The translations under genes were made by a program, and so were the position numbers. The notes below the pieces were generated by a model. The model was not told where the DNA came from and searched no databases. It saw only the letters and a program-made list of their open reading frames with translations. Source: Prorocentrum cordatum (taxonomy: Eukaryota; Sar; Dinophyceae; Prorocentrales; Prorocentraceae). Taken from it: 57,071 nt of DNA. Below are positions 40,381 to 49,671 of this stretch, in pieces; positions within the stretch are counted from its first letter, which is position 1, and the number at the start of each line of letters is the position of its first letter. The stretch is from positions 20,001 to 77,071 of the forward strand of contig CAUYUJ010003663.1 in assembly GCA_963575745.1 (NCBI GenBank). The letters run 5' to 3'.

Positions 40381-40829
40381 GCCCCTCCCCCATACCGCGC
40401 CGCCAACATGCACGCATACGACGCCAGCAACACTCTCCTCCTTTTCCTCGGCATTCGCCTCCCCCTCGGCCTCCTCGTACTCCTCATTCCAGTCCTCTCC
40501 TCCTCCTTCTGGTCGTCGTCCTCGTCCATCGCTCTTCCTCATAGCTTGTTTTCGTCGCGCGCATGTCGCCAGGGCGGTCCAGGCAGTTAGGCTTGACACT
40601 TCCCCACTACGCTGTGGTCCCGAGGCCGCAAAATCTCAGCTGAAGTAAGGGCAGAGTTTCTGGTTCGCAATGTTTTTGCTTCAGCGACACGTAGATCGTT
40701 CTCCAATGGTTCCAACAGACAGAGGGATGGAAAACGGGGCGTCTTCAAAATGTTAGTAGCCAGAGTGGACCCCAAACAGAGTGTCTCGAGCGATATAGGT
40801 TGCGAAGTAATGCGGTGCAATCGACGTTG
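40381..40829. other. No gene recognised
   Basis: Unassigned. Pyrimidine-rich 40,430-40,545, then mid-GC sequence. Confidence 0.4.
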
Positions 40830-41080
40830 TGCATTTTACGTGGTGCAACATAAGTAGTGCAATCTATGCTGTGCTATATTTCTGGATCCGTCTTCGTGGT
40901 GCCATTCACCTTGCCGAACTTGCAGTTTTCAAATCCACTGCTCGCGCAATCATCCCACCCACACATTCGCAACTTGGTTTGCAAAGCCCATGCGGCAGCG
41001 ATTGCGATGACTGCTCGGCTCTGGCTGGCGCATCGCTACGGCCGCACTGGCGCACGCAGGCTCGCGCGCAGAGCGTCCAT

Positions 41081-41359
41081 CTAGTCTGGCGCGACCGACG
41101 CGGCCGCGGTGGCGGTGACCGCTGGGGGCTTCCCAGCGCGTCTCGCAGGCCGCGTTGGCGCGCAGTCAGTGCGATTCGGCGACTCGGGCGGTTTCGGTAT
41201 CATGTTAGCGATGCTGGTGGCGGTGGTGGCAGTGGCGATGCTGGTGGCGATGATGGCAATGACGACGGCAAGGCCAATGATGGCGCCGATGCTGGCCGCG
41301 CCGGTGACGATGATGGTATCCATGTGTCGGTGACCAAGGTTTTTGAAGCATTTCGGCAT
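41081..41359 (-). CDS. Small hydrophobic ORF, duplicate 1
   Basis: 92 codons from an ATG at 41,359: MPKCFKNLGHRHMDTIIVTG, then ASIGAIIGLAVVIAIIAT (one predicted membrane helix, residues about 15-45), then IPKPPESPNRTDC and a basic, Ala/Pro-rich tail. The duplicate at 42,525 keeps M..(C/S)F.NL.HR..DT.IV.G...IGA.IG..VVI and then MIP.PPES..R. Conservation of spacing and of both soluble motifs across diverged DNA favours a real protein. Against it, the hydrophobic part is written by GAT/GCC-rich sequence, which gives Ile/Val by composition. No known family. The orientation is opposite to any obvious neighbour, and no splice sites were assigned. Confidence 0.35.
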   Translation of the reverse strand: MPKCFKNLGHRHMDTIIVTGAASIGAIIGLAVVIAIIATSIATATTATSIANMIPKPPESPNRTDCAPTRPARRAGKPPAVTATAAASVAPD

Positions 41360-42156
41360 GCGCGCGCCTGACCGAAGCGAGTGGCCCGTATTGCATTATT
41401 TGGAAGGGGACATGCCGCCCCCCCAGCACGCGCACAAAGGGCGTTCGAATGGTTTCGACACGCGCGCGCGAGAGGCCAACTTGCTCGAATGTGCTGACAA
41501 GGTCGGGCAACGTACGGTTTGCATAACAAGTCGAAATTCGCAAGGGCGTGCACAGAGGTTTGCTCGAAACACCACTTTGTAAACCATTGGTGCTCATATG
41601 GTTTAGGGATGCACGATCTTGAACTCCTTCCGAAAGCTAAAGTTTTTGACGGGTTGCGGCATGCGCGCCCGATGACGCGCGCGTGTGGTTTGAGTTACAT
41701 GTTGCGCAAGGGATGTGAAAGATGCTGATTTGTGACCAGCAAGTGTGCACTCATTGTATCGCTTGGCGAGGATGGGGAGGTCGACGCAGATATGGCTGGA
41801 ATTGTACGAGCTCATATTTACGATGAACGAACGATGGGACAGAATCGCGTGTAGCTTGTACTATCCCAGAAAGGGTGTCGGTCAAATCCGGGGGGGGGGG
41901 TCGACCCCGACCCGCTTTCAACAGCACGGAGAAACCCATGTGGTAGAACTTTCGCTGTGAATATGTGTGGTACAATCGACGTGTTGCTATTTTGGTGGTG
42001 CAATCTATACTGTGTGATGTACGTGGTGCAATCTATTTGGTGCAACCGACACGGTGCAATCTACGCGGGACAACCTACGTGGCGCGTTTAATGTCGGAAC
42101 TGTTGGTCTTGTCAACTCCGCTGCCCGCGCAATCGCCCCACCCACTCACCCGCAAT

Positions 42157-42525
42157 TTAATTTATTAAACCCGCGCGGCGGCGATTGCGATGGGTGTGTG
42201 GTGTTGGTTGGTGCATGTCCGCAGCCGCACCGGCCCGCGCATACTCGCGCGCATCGCGGCCAGCAAGTTTGGCGCGGCCGACGCGGCCGCGGGGGCGCTC
42301 ACCGCTGGGCGCTTCCCAGCAGGCGGACATGTCCATGCGAGTCGATGATTCGGGCGGGCGCGGTATCATGGCCTCGTCGACAACGGTAAACACGATTCTG
42401 ATAGTAACGATGATGAGGATGACGATGACGACAAGAATACCGATGACGGCGCCGATGTTGATCACGCCGATTACGATGACGGTGTCTTCGCGTCGGTGAC
42501 GAAGGTTCAGGAAAGAGTTCGACAT
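42157..42525 (-). CDS. Small hydrophobic ORF, duplicate 2
   Basis: From an internal ATG at 42,525 (chosen because it aligns with the start of duplicate 1): MSNSFLNLRHRREDTVIVIG, VINIGAVIGILVVIVILIIV, then MIPRPPESSTRMD and a basic tail RPRGRVGRAKLAGRD, stop at 42,157. The frame itself stays open upstream to 42,936 through the 75-bp repeats, which I take as accidental. One membrane helix is predicted. The two tails after PPES diverge in sequence and length, so only the first 60 residues are comparable. Unknown function. Confidence 0.35.
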   Translation of the reverse strand: MSNSFLNLRHRREDTVIVIGVINIGAVIGILVVIVILIIVTIRIVFTVVDEAMIPRPPESSTRMDMSACWEAPSGERPRGRVGRAKLAGRDAREYARAGAAADMHQPTPHTHRNRRRAGLIN

Positions 42526-42740
42526 GCGCGCGCGCGGCCGACCCGCGTGACGGGCCCTCATGGTACCGTTTGACAGGGATCGTGCCCCCCCCCAGGACGC
42601 GCGCAATGGCGTTCGAATGAGGTCGACGTGCGGCGCGGGAAGCCCATGTGACCGAATGCGATGGACATGTTGAACAGCCGATGGCTCTCGCAAGAGTCCG
42701 TCAAAACGCGCGCGGCGGGCACAGGGCCGAAAGAATGCCA

Positions 42741-42960
42741 CCCAGGCCCGGACGACGGGCGGCGATGAAGCCGCGATGGGGCGCCGACAGCGAGCAAAGA
42801 GCCGCCAGACCGCCGCCCAGGCCCAGACGACGGTGGGCCACGAGGCGGCGACGGGGCGGCGACAGCGAACAACACACCGCCAGACCGCCACCCAGGCCCA
42901 GAAGACGGGCGGCGACGGAGCGAAGGCAGCGAGCACGGAGCCGCCAGACCGCCACCCAGA
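42741..42960 (+). repeat. 75-bp tandem repeat, three units
   Basis: CCCAGGCCCRGAMGACGG starts at 42,741, 42,816 and 42,891, with the last CCCAGACCCAG at 42,955. 75 is divisible by 3, so 25-residue repeats appear in the minus-strand frames. Confidence 0.75.
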
Positions 42961-43363
42961 CCCAGTTCTTTAGCACAGACGTAGGTAAAGACCCGTAAGT
43001 GCAAGCCCTGGTCCGGGAATGTGCATCTCGCCGCAGCGCCCGGCGCATTCGTTCTGGAGAGTTCCTAACGGTCACAATCATGGGGAGATGCCTTTTTCTC
43101 AAACTGGGGCGATTGTTTTGTGCTTCCGCACGCGGCGCAGTCCACAGTAGTTGCACTGATGGATGGCGGCTCTTTTCTCAAGATGAAGCTCTCCCGGAAA
43201 TGTTGGTCAACAGTTGCGGCCCGACGTGCTGAATTGTAGGGCGCTGTTTGTTCAAAGCGGAGTTCCCGTTGGACGCTGTCTCACATGTTGTAGTCCGATC
43301 GCGTTCTTCAGGGCAATTCCATGCTGTGCTTTCCAGCGCCAGCCCCAGACAGTGAGTTCTTGC
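42961..43363. other. No gene recognised
   Basis: Average complexity, no motif. Confidence 0.35.
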
Positions 43364-43574
43364 ATGATGGGCCTGTTTTCCACTACCACCGCCATGAGTT
43401 GGCGAGGGGAAGGAGGTGGAGGATGAGGTACGAGGAGGAGGAGGTGGAGGAGGAGGAGGAGGAGGTACGAGGAGGAGGAGGTGGAGGAGGAGGAGGAGAA
43501 GGTGGAGGAGGAGGAGGAGCCCCTCCCCCTCCAACTTCTGGTGGTGGTGGTGGAAAACAGGCCCCATCATCGCA
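43364..43574. mobile_element. Foldback with a GGA microsatellite at its centre
   Basis: ATGATGGGCCTGTTTTCCAC on the left mirrors GTGGAAAACAGGCCCCATCA on the right, continuing inward through ACCACC.CCA...GTTGG. The centre (43,425-43,510) is GGA/GGT repeat. Confidence 0.65.
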
Positions 43575-44754
43575 CCACAGATGGGAAAAAAAGGTGTGTG
43601 GCGCACGCTGTGTGGTGGTGGGCGCCTCGTGGGCGCTCCCGCGGGTCTGGCGAGGCTCCGCCTGGTGGGCTGCCAAGGGTGCCCTGCGTCGCGTGCACTC
43701 GCGTGCTTCAAGCATCGTTGATTTCTAAGTGTTCGACAGGTCTTTGATTTTTTAGGGGGCCCAGGTCTTGTCATCTCCAATGTTCTATCCTGGGCCTCTT
43801 CCTGGCCACTGGGGGGCCAGGAACAAGTGGAAGCGGGCACACTTAGAAATGAGCACGATTGGAAATGAACGACGTGCACATGGCCTGCACAGCTCTGCTG
43901 GCACCTCACAGCTTACACCGCATAGCTTGCACCACACAGCTTTTACCACGTAGTTAGAATCACACATACGGTGGGGTTGTTGGTTTAGGAATGTGCCCAG
44001 GAGGCTTCAAACCCTGGGGGATTCCTCATCTGATAAGGGCGGCAGTGTTATCCATGGCCGATCCACCATTGGAGTTCCACTGGCTTCCAGACCCTGGATT
44101 CCTGATCGAAGGGTTCCTTATCCAATGCCCACACCGTAGCTTCCACCATCCACCGTGTTGCACCATATTGCTTGAAGCGCGCGTGGCATGCCGCCCACCA
44201 GGCAGGCGAAACTTCGTCAGATCCAGCCAGCGCACGGGCAGGCGAAACCTCGGCAGACACACCCAGCTGCTTGTCAACAGAGTTGTGGAGGACGATCAAT
44301 GGAGCGGAAGCATGCTGCCAAATAATTGCCAGGTGTCAAGAAATATGTTAAACATGATTTAAACATACACAGAGCTTGTTCAAAACATGTTTATAACATA
44401 TGTCTTTCTTAACTGTTGAAGCACATGTGAAATTCAATGATAGGACTGTCAGGGTGTCCATTGTCGTGGCATCCACAACAACAGAGGCAAGAGCCCGTCA
44501 GAGCAAAAACTGCCTGGGAACATCGGGCCTCTCGCCTGAACAGCATGCTCGTGGTGCGCTAGTCTTTCTAGGGAGGATTTCCCACAGTGATGACGAATAA
44601 AGGTAGATAGCTATGAGGAGTGGGCTTGAAACATAAGTCTGTATTACGTCATCGTGGCTACTCTGGCCCGCCGCCCCCTCCTCTTACTCTTCGGCATCCT
44701 TCCCTCCTCCTCCTCCTCATCATCATCCTTGTCTTCCTCATCCTCCTGTTCCTC
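43575..44754. other. No gene firmly recognised
   Basis: AT-richer from 43,930. A 66-codon plus frame at 44,400-44,600 (VEAHVKFNDRTVRVSIVVAS...) is protein-like but unsupported. CAGGCGAAACYTCG is repeated at 44,201 and 44,241. Confidence 0.3.
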
Positions 44755-44950
44755 AGCATCCGCCCACTCCTCCTCCTCCTCCTCCTCCTCCTCCTCCTCC
44801 TCCTCCTCCTCCTCCTCCTCCTCCCCCTCCTCCTCCTCCTCCTCCTCCTCCTCCTCCTCCTCCTCCTCCTCCTCCTCCTCCTCCTCCTCCTCCTCCTCCT
44901 CCTCCTCCTCCTCCTCCTCCTCCTCCTCCTCCTCCTCCTCCTCCTCCTCG
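44755..44950. repeat. (CCT)n tract, about 190 bp
   Basis: Nearly pure CCT, one CCC variant at about 44,823. Leu, Ser and Arg homopolymer frames here are artefacts. Confidence 0.95.
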
Positions 44951-45176
44951 TCATCGCCCTCGTCATCATACCATCCTCTGCCGGGGCCGCCTGCGCGTAA
45001 GACCGCTCGGGCGCCCCGCGCCGCCCGCGTGCCGCGCGTGCCCCTGCTGCGCTGCTCGGCACCCGGCCGGGCGTGGGCCGTTTTTTTGTTTACCTGTTCC
45101 GTTTTGCCAGTTTTGTTGCCGGTTCCGCCGCCGTTTTTGTTACCAGTGCCGTCGCCGTTCTTTTATTCGGCACGCA

Positions 45177-45369
45177 CGAAATGGGTACGGAAAGAATGGG
45201 CACAATGCCCAACAGCAGTTCCTGCTCATGTTGAGCAGGACTCGCTGTCGGTGTCGCCGCGGCCAGGGCCCATGTGAGACAGAAGGCCGCCTGCCCAACA
45301 GCAGCCGCTGCTGATTTGGGGCAAGATTTGTTCTTGGGCATTGTGCCCCTTCTTTCCGTACCCATTTCG
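45177..45369. mobile_element. Long-TIR element M3, copy B
   Basis: 193 bp with 36-bp arms, CGAAATGGGTACGGAAAGAA and its mirror TTCTTTCCGTACCCATTTCG, then GGGCACAATGCCCAA / TTGGGCATTGTGCCC. About 75-80 percent like copy A by eye. Confidence 0.9.
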
Positions 45370-45565
45370 GGCGTCCAAATGTATGGGTTCCCGCCCCGGT
45401 TCCATTCCTGGCGCCGTTTCTGTTGCCGTTTCCGGTCGCCGTTTTTTGTTGCCGTTTCTTTCATGTTCAAGGTGCATTTTTTTCGGAAGCGGTGACAAAA
45501 CGGCCTTGCCGTTTCTGGGGCCCACGAAGGGCCAGGCGGCCTCCGGATCGGAACCGACCACCGCT

Positions 45566-45717
45566 AGGGGGCCACATGCGAACCCTACCCCTACCCCCCA
45601 CGATTTCTGAGGGGGAGGGTGGGGTTCACGTCGTTCGGGAGCTCCCGAGCGAAGTGCACCCCACCCTCCCCCTCAGAACTCGTGGGGGGCAGGGGCAGGG
45701 TTCGCATGTGGCCCCCT
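45566..45717. mobile_element. Near-perfect palindromic element P1, copy A
   Basis: 152 bp exactly symmetric about 45,641. The outer end AGGGGGCCACATGCGAACCC mirrors GGGTTCGCATGTGGCCCCCT, and the centre is CGGGAGCTCCCG. Only a handful of mismatches across the arms. TA lies just inside the left end. No coding capacity. Confidence 0.9.
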
Positions 45718-45883
45718 GACCGCGTCCCCCTCCAAGTCCTGATGGCACGCCAGTGGAGGAGAAGGTGCCGACACCGCTGCCCCGTGCCTCGCCTCTCCCC
45801 TTTCCGGGGCCTCCCGGGGGGGCCCTCGCCTCGGGGAGGCCCCCGAACGGGGTGGTGACCACGCCGTGCGGTGGGTCGGTGGG

Positions 45884-46035
45884 GACTCGGGGTCACCGCA
45901 CGGTTTTGGGACTCCGGTCGTTCTCCCAGGATGTCTCGGGCGACTGGGGCCTCCGAGGTCCCAAAACCGTGCGCTGACGGACCGTGCGGTGAGATCTTGG
46001 GGGATTTCGAGGTCACCGCACGGTCTGTCACCGCA
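45884..46035. repeat. CACCGCACGGT hairpin cluster
   Basis: GGTCACCGCACGGTTTTGGGAC (45,892) mirrors GGTCCCAAAACCGTGCGC (45,956-45,975). Then ACCGTGCGGTGA (45,980) mirrors TCACCGCACGGT (46,012), a perfect 12-bp stem, with a further CACCGCACCGTTTCGGGAC. Confidence 0.75.
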
Positions 46036-46079
46036 CCGTTTCGGGACTTCGTGTCGTCGCCACCGCTGGTGGATTCGGC

Positions 46080-46145
46080 TCGAAATTCTGGTCGTAGCGC
46101 ACCCTTGGAGAGGTCCGGGGAGTGGCGGTATCGGTACCTCTTGGT
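46080..46145 (+). repeat. Dispersed repeat D3, copy 2
   Basis: Pairs with 7,587-7,652. Confidence 0.6.
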
Positions 46146-46264
46146 TCCCCCAGACGGTACGGCCTCCGCAAGATATTCGTCGATTTCCCATTGTTCGCCC
46201 TGTGGGCGAGCAGGGCCGCGACGGCTCAGGGTTGCGAGGTCCTCGACGTACAGTCGAAGCCGAC

Positions 46265-46400
46265 AAGAAGGATGGATAACCTTCCCAAGAATACCCTTGC
46301 ATCGTTCCCCTTCGGCCCATCTTTGGCCACTTTCGTTGGCCGCGCCCCGCTCGAAGAGTGTCGGCATGGCCTTCCAAGGCCCTTGCATCCTTACCTTGCA
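46265..46400 (+). repeat. Dispersed repeat D7, copy 3
   Basis: AAGGATGGATAACCTTCCCA...TCGGCCCATCTTTGGCC...GGCCTTCCAAGGCCCTTGCA matches copies 1 and 2, more diverged. Confidence 0.6.
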
Positions 46401-46539
46401 GCCTTGCTCTCAGCTTTGACTGTACCGACGCTGGCGCTCACGCTGGCCAAGTCTCGCAGACGCCAGCGTAGATCTCCCCTACATCACAACATCACAGTCA
46501 TCGTCGGCTCGCTCCTGGCTAACTGCTGGAGCCGTGCCC

Positions 46540-47215
46540 CCGCCACCCCCGCCAGTGCCCTCGAGAGTTACGCCAGCCCGCACGCCCGAGGTTTGCTCGA
46601 GGGCTTCGACGCCAGGCTGCAGCTGCACATCCAGGAAATACAGTTGCGCCTCAACCCGCCGCAAAAGACTTCTGGGTCGACCCCGATCGTGCTGAAGGTT
46701 GACGTGGCCAGAAGCGGAAAAGCATCGTCGAACTCAAATAATGCCTCAACGTCGCCCAGAAGCAAGGGGCCAAGGGTGGGCCACCCCTGACAACATCACC
46801 GTCATCAGTGACGAAACCTCGCCTGACCCATACATTCCTCAAGGTGCGCGTCACCGAGTTCTCCTCCAGGACCGCCGTTTGAAACTCCTCTCCGAATTCC
46901 TCAAAGTCGCCAAGATCGCCGAGGATTGTGGCGCAATTTAGTTTCTGCAAGCTGGCCGCAGTTCCGAGGTCCAATGCAATGGGGCCAACGCCGCCATCAA
47001 CTCCACTCGCGCCTTCGGCGCCCAGCGCAAGGTTGGCGAGTGGATAAAGCTACGCTGCGCGTTTGCCAGCGGACGATCAGTTGCCGACATCTTCACTAGC
47101 CCGGACAAGGACGCCCAGACTCAAGGGAACGCAGCTCTTTTACGCCGGCTGCGCAACGCCACCGTTGTCGTCCCCTCCGACGTTCAAAACCAGCTACGCC
47201 TCGCAAGGTCCTTCC
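46540..47215 (+). pseudogene. Broken retroelement-like ORF fragment
   Basis: The first part (frame ending 46,790) reads LLEGFDARLQLHIQEIQLRL and STPIVLKVDVARSG. A second frame (46,699 on) reads YIPQGARHRVLLQDRRLKLL and SEFLKVAKIAEDCGAI, has a TAG at 46,939, then continues in phase with NGANAAINSTRAFGAQRKVG, EWIKLRCAFASGRSVADIFT and SPDKDAQTQGNAALLRRLRN. The last segment resembles, from memory, N-terminal ORFs that precede an endonuclease domain in dinoflagellate retroelements; I could not check this. One frameshift and one stop mark it as a relic. It is on the same strand as the endonuclease relic at 52.6 kb and might be the front part of a related element. Confidence 0.35.
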
Positions 47216-47445
47216 GCGTCGTACTCATATGCGCACACGCACACGTACACACATTACAATACAGTTGGCGGGTTCACGGCCTGCCGCGACAATGGCATCG
47301 ACAGAGGGCGCCGCCACCGAGGAGCTCAACGAGCTCGCCGGAAGAGGTTCGCGGACGCCGCGCGGGACGGGCACTTGGAGCTGGGGCCCCGCACGCATGA
47401 CGATTCCGGAACAGGGGGGTCGGCTCCGCCTTCTGGAACCTTGGC

Positions 47446-47565
47446 ATCGCTCGGACGTGTGCATTTTTCCTTCGGCGAGGACCCTCGAGGAGCATCCTTG
47501 ATCATTTGGCGAAAAAGCCACGCACGGAACCGACAAAAAACACAGGGAATGGACGTCCGAGCGAT
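47446..47565. mobile_element. Short TIR element M2, copy B
   Basis: 120 bp, perfect ATCGCTCGGACGT / ACGTCCGAGCGAT ends. Interior differs from copy A at about 15 positions by eye. Confidence 0.85.
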
Positions 47566-47900
47566 GGCGAGGAACGCGCGGGGCTCCTACCCCTGCGCCG
47601 CTGCCCAGCGCGCCGCCGAGGCCCAGGGCCTGGGGCCTCCGCCGCCCCCCGACGCCCAGCTCCCGGCGGCTCTCACCGCAGAGGCTGCCCGTGCGCCGCC
47701 GAGGCTGGCCGTGCTCGCCCGCCCGCCGCCGCCCGTGCCCAGTGGCGCTGCTGGCTCGCGAGGGGCTCGCCGTCATCCTCCGCCAGATCTGGCCCGAGCC
47801 CGACCAGCTGCCCGAGCGCGACGCCCTGACGGTCCAAGCTGCCAGCCTGGACCTCCGAGCGGCCCGAGCTCGACCGGCTGCCCAAACTGACCAATTTTAT
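47566..47900. other. Unassigned GC-rich open sequence
   Basis: All frames are Pro/Ala/Arg-rich. One reads LLAREGLAVILRQIWPEPDQ at about 47,745-47,810, and a related stretch (CTCCTCCGCCAGA.TTGGCCCGAGC) recurs at 48,050 beyond the palindrome, so the palindrome may have split a duplicated unit. Confidence 0.25.
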
Positions 47901-48040
47901 AGGGGGCCGCTCGCGAACCCTGCCCCTACCCCCCACGATTTCTGAGGGGGAGGGTGGGGTTCGCTTCGCTCGGGAGCTCCCAGACGAAGTGAACCTCAGA
48001 GATCGTGGGGGGCAGGGGTAGGGTTCGCGTGTGGCCCCCT
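47901..48040. mobile_element. Near-perfect palindromic element P1, copy B
   Basis: 140 bp, AGGGGGCCGCTCGCGAACCC to GGGTTCGCGTGTGGCCCCCT with the same CGGGAGCTCCC centre (47,976). The right arm has lost about 12 bp next to the centre compared with copy A. TA is found at both outer edges (TATAGGGGG and CCCCCTAAG). Confidence 0.9.
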
Positions 48041-48235
48041 AAGCTTGCCTTCCTCCTCCGCCAGACTTGGCCCGAGCGCAGGCAGGAGACGGGTGAGCCA
48101 CCTGGCAGCGCGCGCCACCCAGCGCGCGCGGTGACCGCCGGGGCACGGCTTGCTCGGCAGCAGACCACGTGAGCCGTGTGCACCTTCGCAGCTCCGTCTC
48201 TAGTAATTCCGTCGCTTAGCGTCGCTTCGCGTCCG

Positions 48236-48490
48236 GGAGCCGATGAGATAGCGCCGATTCGGCGCCGATCCAGCGTCGACTCGGCGTCGATGTAGCGTCG
48301 ATCAAGCGCCGACCAGCATGAGTTCGCAAGAGCCGACAAGATGGCGCCGATTTGGCGTCGATGCAGCGTCGATGTAGCGCCGACCAGCGTCAGTTCGCAA
48401 GAGCCGACGAGATGGTCTGGGAGGCCCCCTGTGAGCTGCCGCCGGAGGCTCGGAGTGGTGGCCCATGGTCCCGCGGGGCTCCCTGCCAGG
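48236..48490 (+). repeat. Dispersed repeat D4, copy 2, GCGTCGAT words
   Basis: GGCGTCGATGTAGCGTCGAT-type words every 10-12 bp. A roughly 50-bp block ending GTTCGCAAGAGCCGACRAGATGG is duplicated with a 73-bp offset. Right part (GGGAGGCYCCC...GAG.TGCC) as at 12,945. Confidence 0.6.
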
Positions 48491-48550
48491 CTCCGCGCAC
48501 GCCGGAGGCTCCCCAGGGGGCGGCGGGCGCGCGGGGAGGAGCTGCGAGGC

Positions 48551-48609
48551 GCAGGAGGAGGAGGAGGAGGAGGAGGAGGAGGAGGAGGAGGAGGAGGAGG
48601 AGGAGGAGC
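48551..48609. repeat. (GGA)n tract
   Basis: About 19 GGA units. Confidence 0.9.
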
Positions 48610-48678
48610 CGCGAGGTGCAGAAGGAGGAGGGGCGCACATCGACGGTCCAACCGAACCGAGGAACGGGAGGAGGCCGA

Positions 48679-49453
48679 TCAGAAGAACATGAAGAGGTGC
48701 ACGCTGGTGTAGAACACCCTGAGCGGGAGGTGGGGATGGACGGCGGCCCTGCACGCAAAGCGGCGAAGCCCCCTACCGTCCACCACTGCCACCACCTCCC
48801 GCCAGCCCCAGGGGCTCCAGGAACTCCACCTTGAGCTCCCGAATGAACTCGCCAGGCATGACACGGCCGTCCACGTTGAAGATGGCCGTGATCTCGGCGT
48901 ATTGAGCCCCGACAGCGCCGACCGACACCTCCACACCAGCGAGAGGACCACGTCAGATACGAGCACGCGTGTCGGGGGCGATGGTGGGCGTACCCATGAC
49001 CTTGTCCTTGCCCTTGCCCAGGCCCGACGGGCGCGGCGGCAGATCATCTGCCCAGGCGTCGTCGAAGTCGTCGGGGACCTCGTCGATAGCCATGCCGCTG
49101 CCTTCCACCACCGCCGCCGCTGCCACCAGCGGCAGCCCGCCGCCTCGAGCGTCAGGAGCTCCGAGAGGTGCCGACACGCTGCTCGCGCCTCCGCGCCCGC
49201 GGCGGCGCCGTCGGCGCCGAGGCGCCGCCGTGCCACCTGCAGGCGCCGGCACAGGCGCCACCTCCAGAGCGCCGAGCGCGGCGACGGCTGCCCGCAGCAG
49301 CCCCTCGGCCGCACGCAGCATCCGCACTCCTTCGCGAGAGTGACCAGCGGCCAGGCCGCTGGCGGCGTGCGCGGCCAGGAGGGCCCCACGCGAGGCCTCC
49401 ACGGCGCAGCGACGCCCGTCCGTCGCCCGCGGCATCGGTGCGCAGCGACCCAA
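48679..49453 (-). pseudogene. Broken or spliced gene, function unknown
   Basis: From 49,453 the minus frame reads an Ala-rich helical part (VEASRGALLAAHAASGLAAG, VRMLRAAEGLLRAAVAALGA), a Pro/Arg linker, then MAIDEVPDDFDDAWADDLPP and KGKDKVMGTPTIAPDTRARI. It meets TGA at 48,953-48,955 but continues in phase with LAGVEVSVGAVGAQYAEITA, IFNVDGRVMPGEFIRELKVE and FLEPLGLAGG to TAG at 48,773. If the frame shifts near 48,810, in a CCCC/GGGG-rich spot, it reads on as VVAVVDGRGLRRFACRAAVH, PHLPLRVFYTSVHLFMFF and ends naturally at 48,679. The protein-like quality on both sides of the two breaks suggests a recent pseudogene, unrecognised introns, or sequencing errors. No family recognised. Confidence 0.4.
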
Positions 49454-49502
49454 CGGGGTTGAGCCAGCGATGCGAACTTTAGCCGAGCTGGGCTAGGTGC
49501 AG

Positions 49503-49542
49503 AAGGAGGAGGAGGAGGAGGAGGAGGAGGAGGAGGAGGAGC
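49503..49542. repeat. (GGA)n tract
   Basis: About 13 GGA units abutting element M2 copy C. Confidence 0.9.
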
Positions 49543-49548
49543 CTAGGC

Positions 49549-49671
49549 ATCGCTCGGGCTAGTGCATTTGTTCCCGGCAAGGACCATCGAGGAGCATTGT
49601 GGGTCACCTAGCGAAAACCTCATTACACGCACGAGGCCGAACAGTGAACGGGGAATGGACGTCCGAGCTCT
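49549..49671. mobile_element. Short TIR element M2, copy C
   Basis: Diverged copy: left ATCGCTCGGGCTAGTGCATT, right GGGGAATGGACGTCCGAGCT. Interior GGACCATCGAGGAGCATTG and AGCGAAAACC as in copies A and B. Confidence 0.7.

Larger units (their letters stand above)
40830..42660 (+). repeat. Tandem segmental duplication, offset about 1.17 kb
   Basis: 40,880-41,480 and 42,060-42,650 are diverged copies in the same order: GTGGTGCAATCTAT words, CGCGCAATC..CCCACCCAC, GGCGGCGATTGCGATG, GACGCGGCCGCGG, CGCTGGG.GCTTCCCAG, GGTATCATG, a GAT/GGC-rich part, GCATGCGCGCG and CGCGC.AA.GGCGTTCGAATG. A third partial piece is at 41,635-41,690. Confidence 0.75.
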
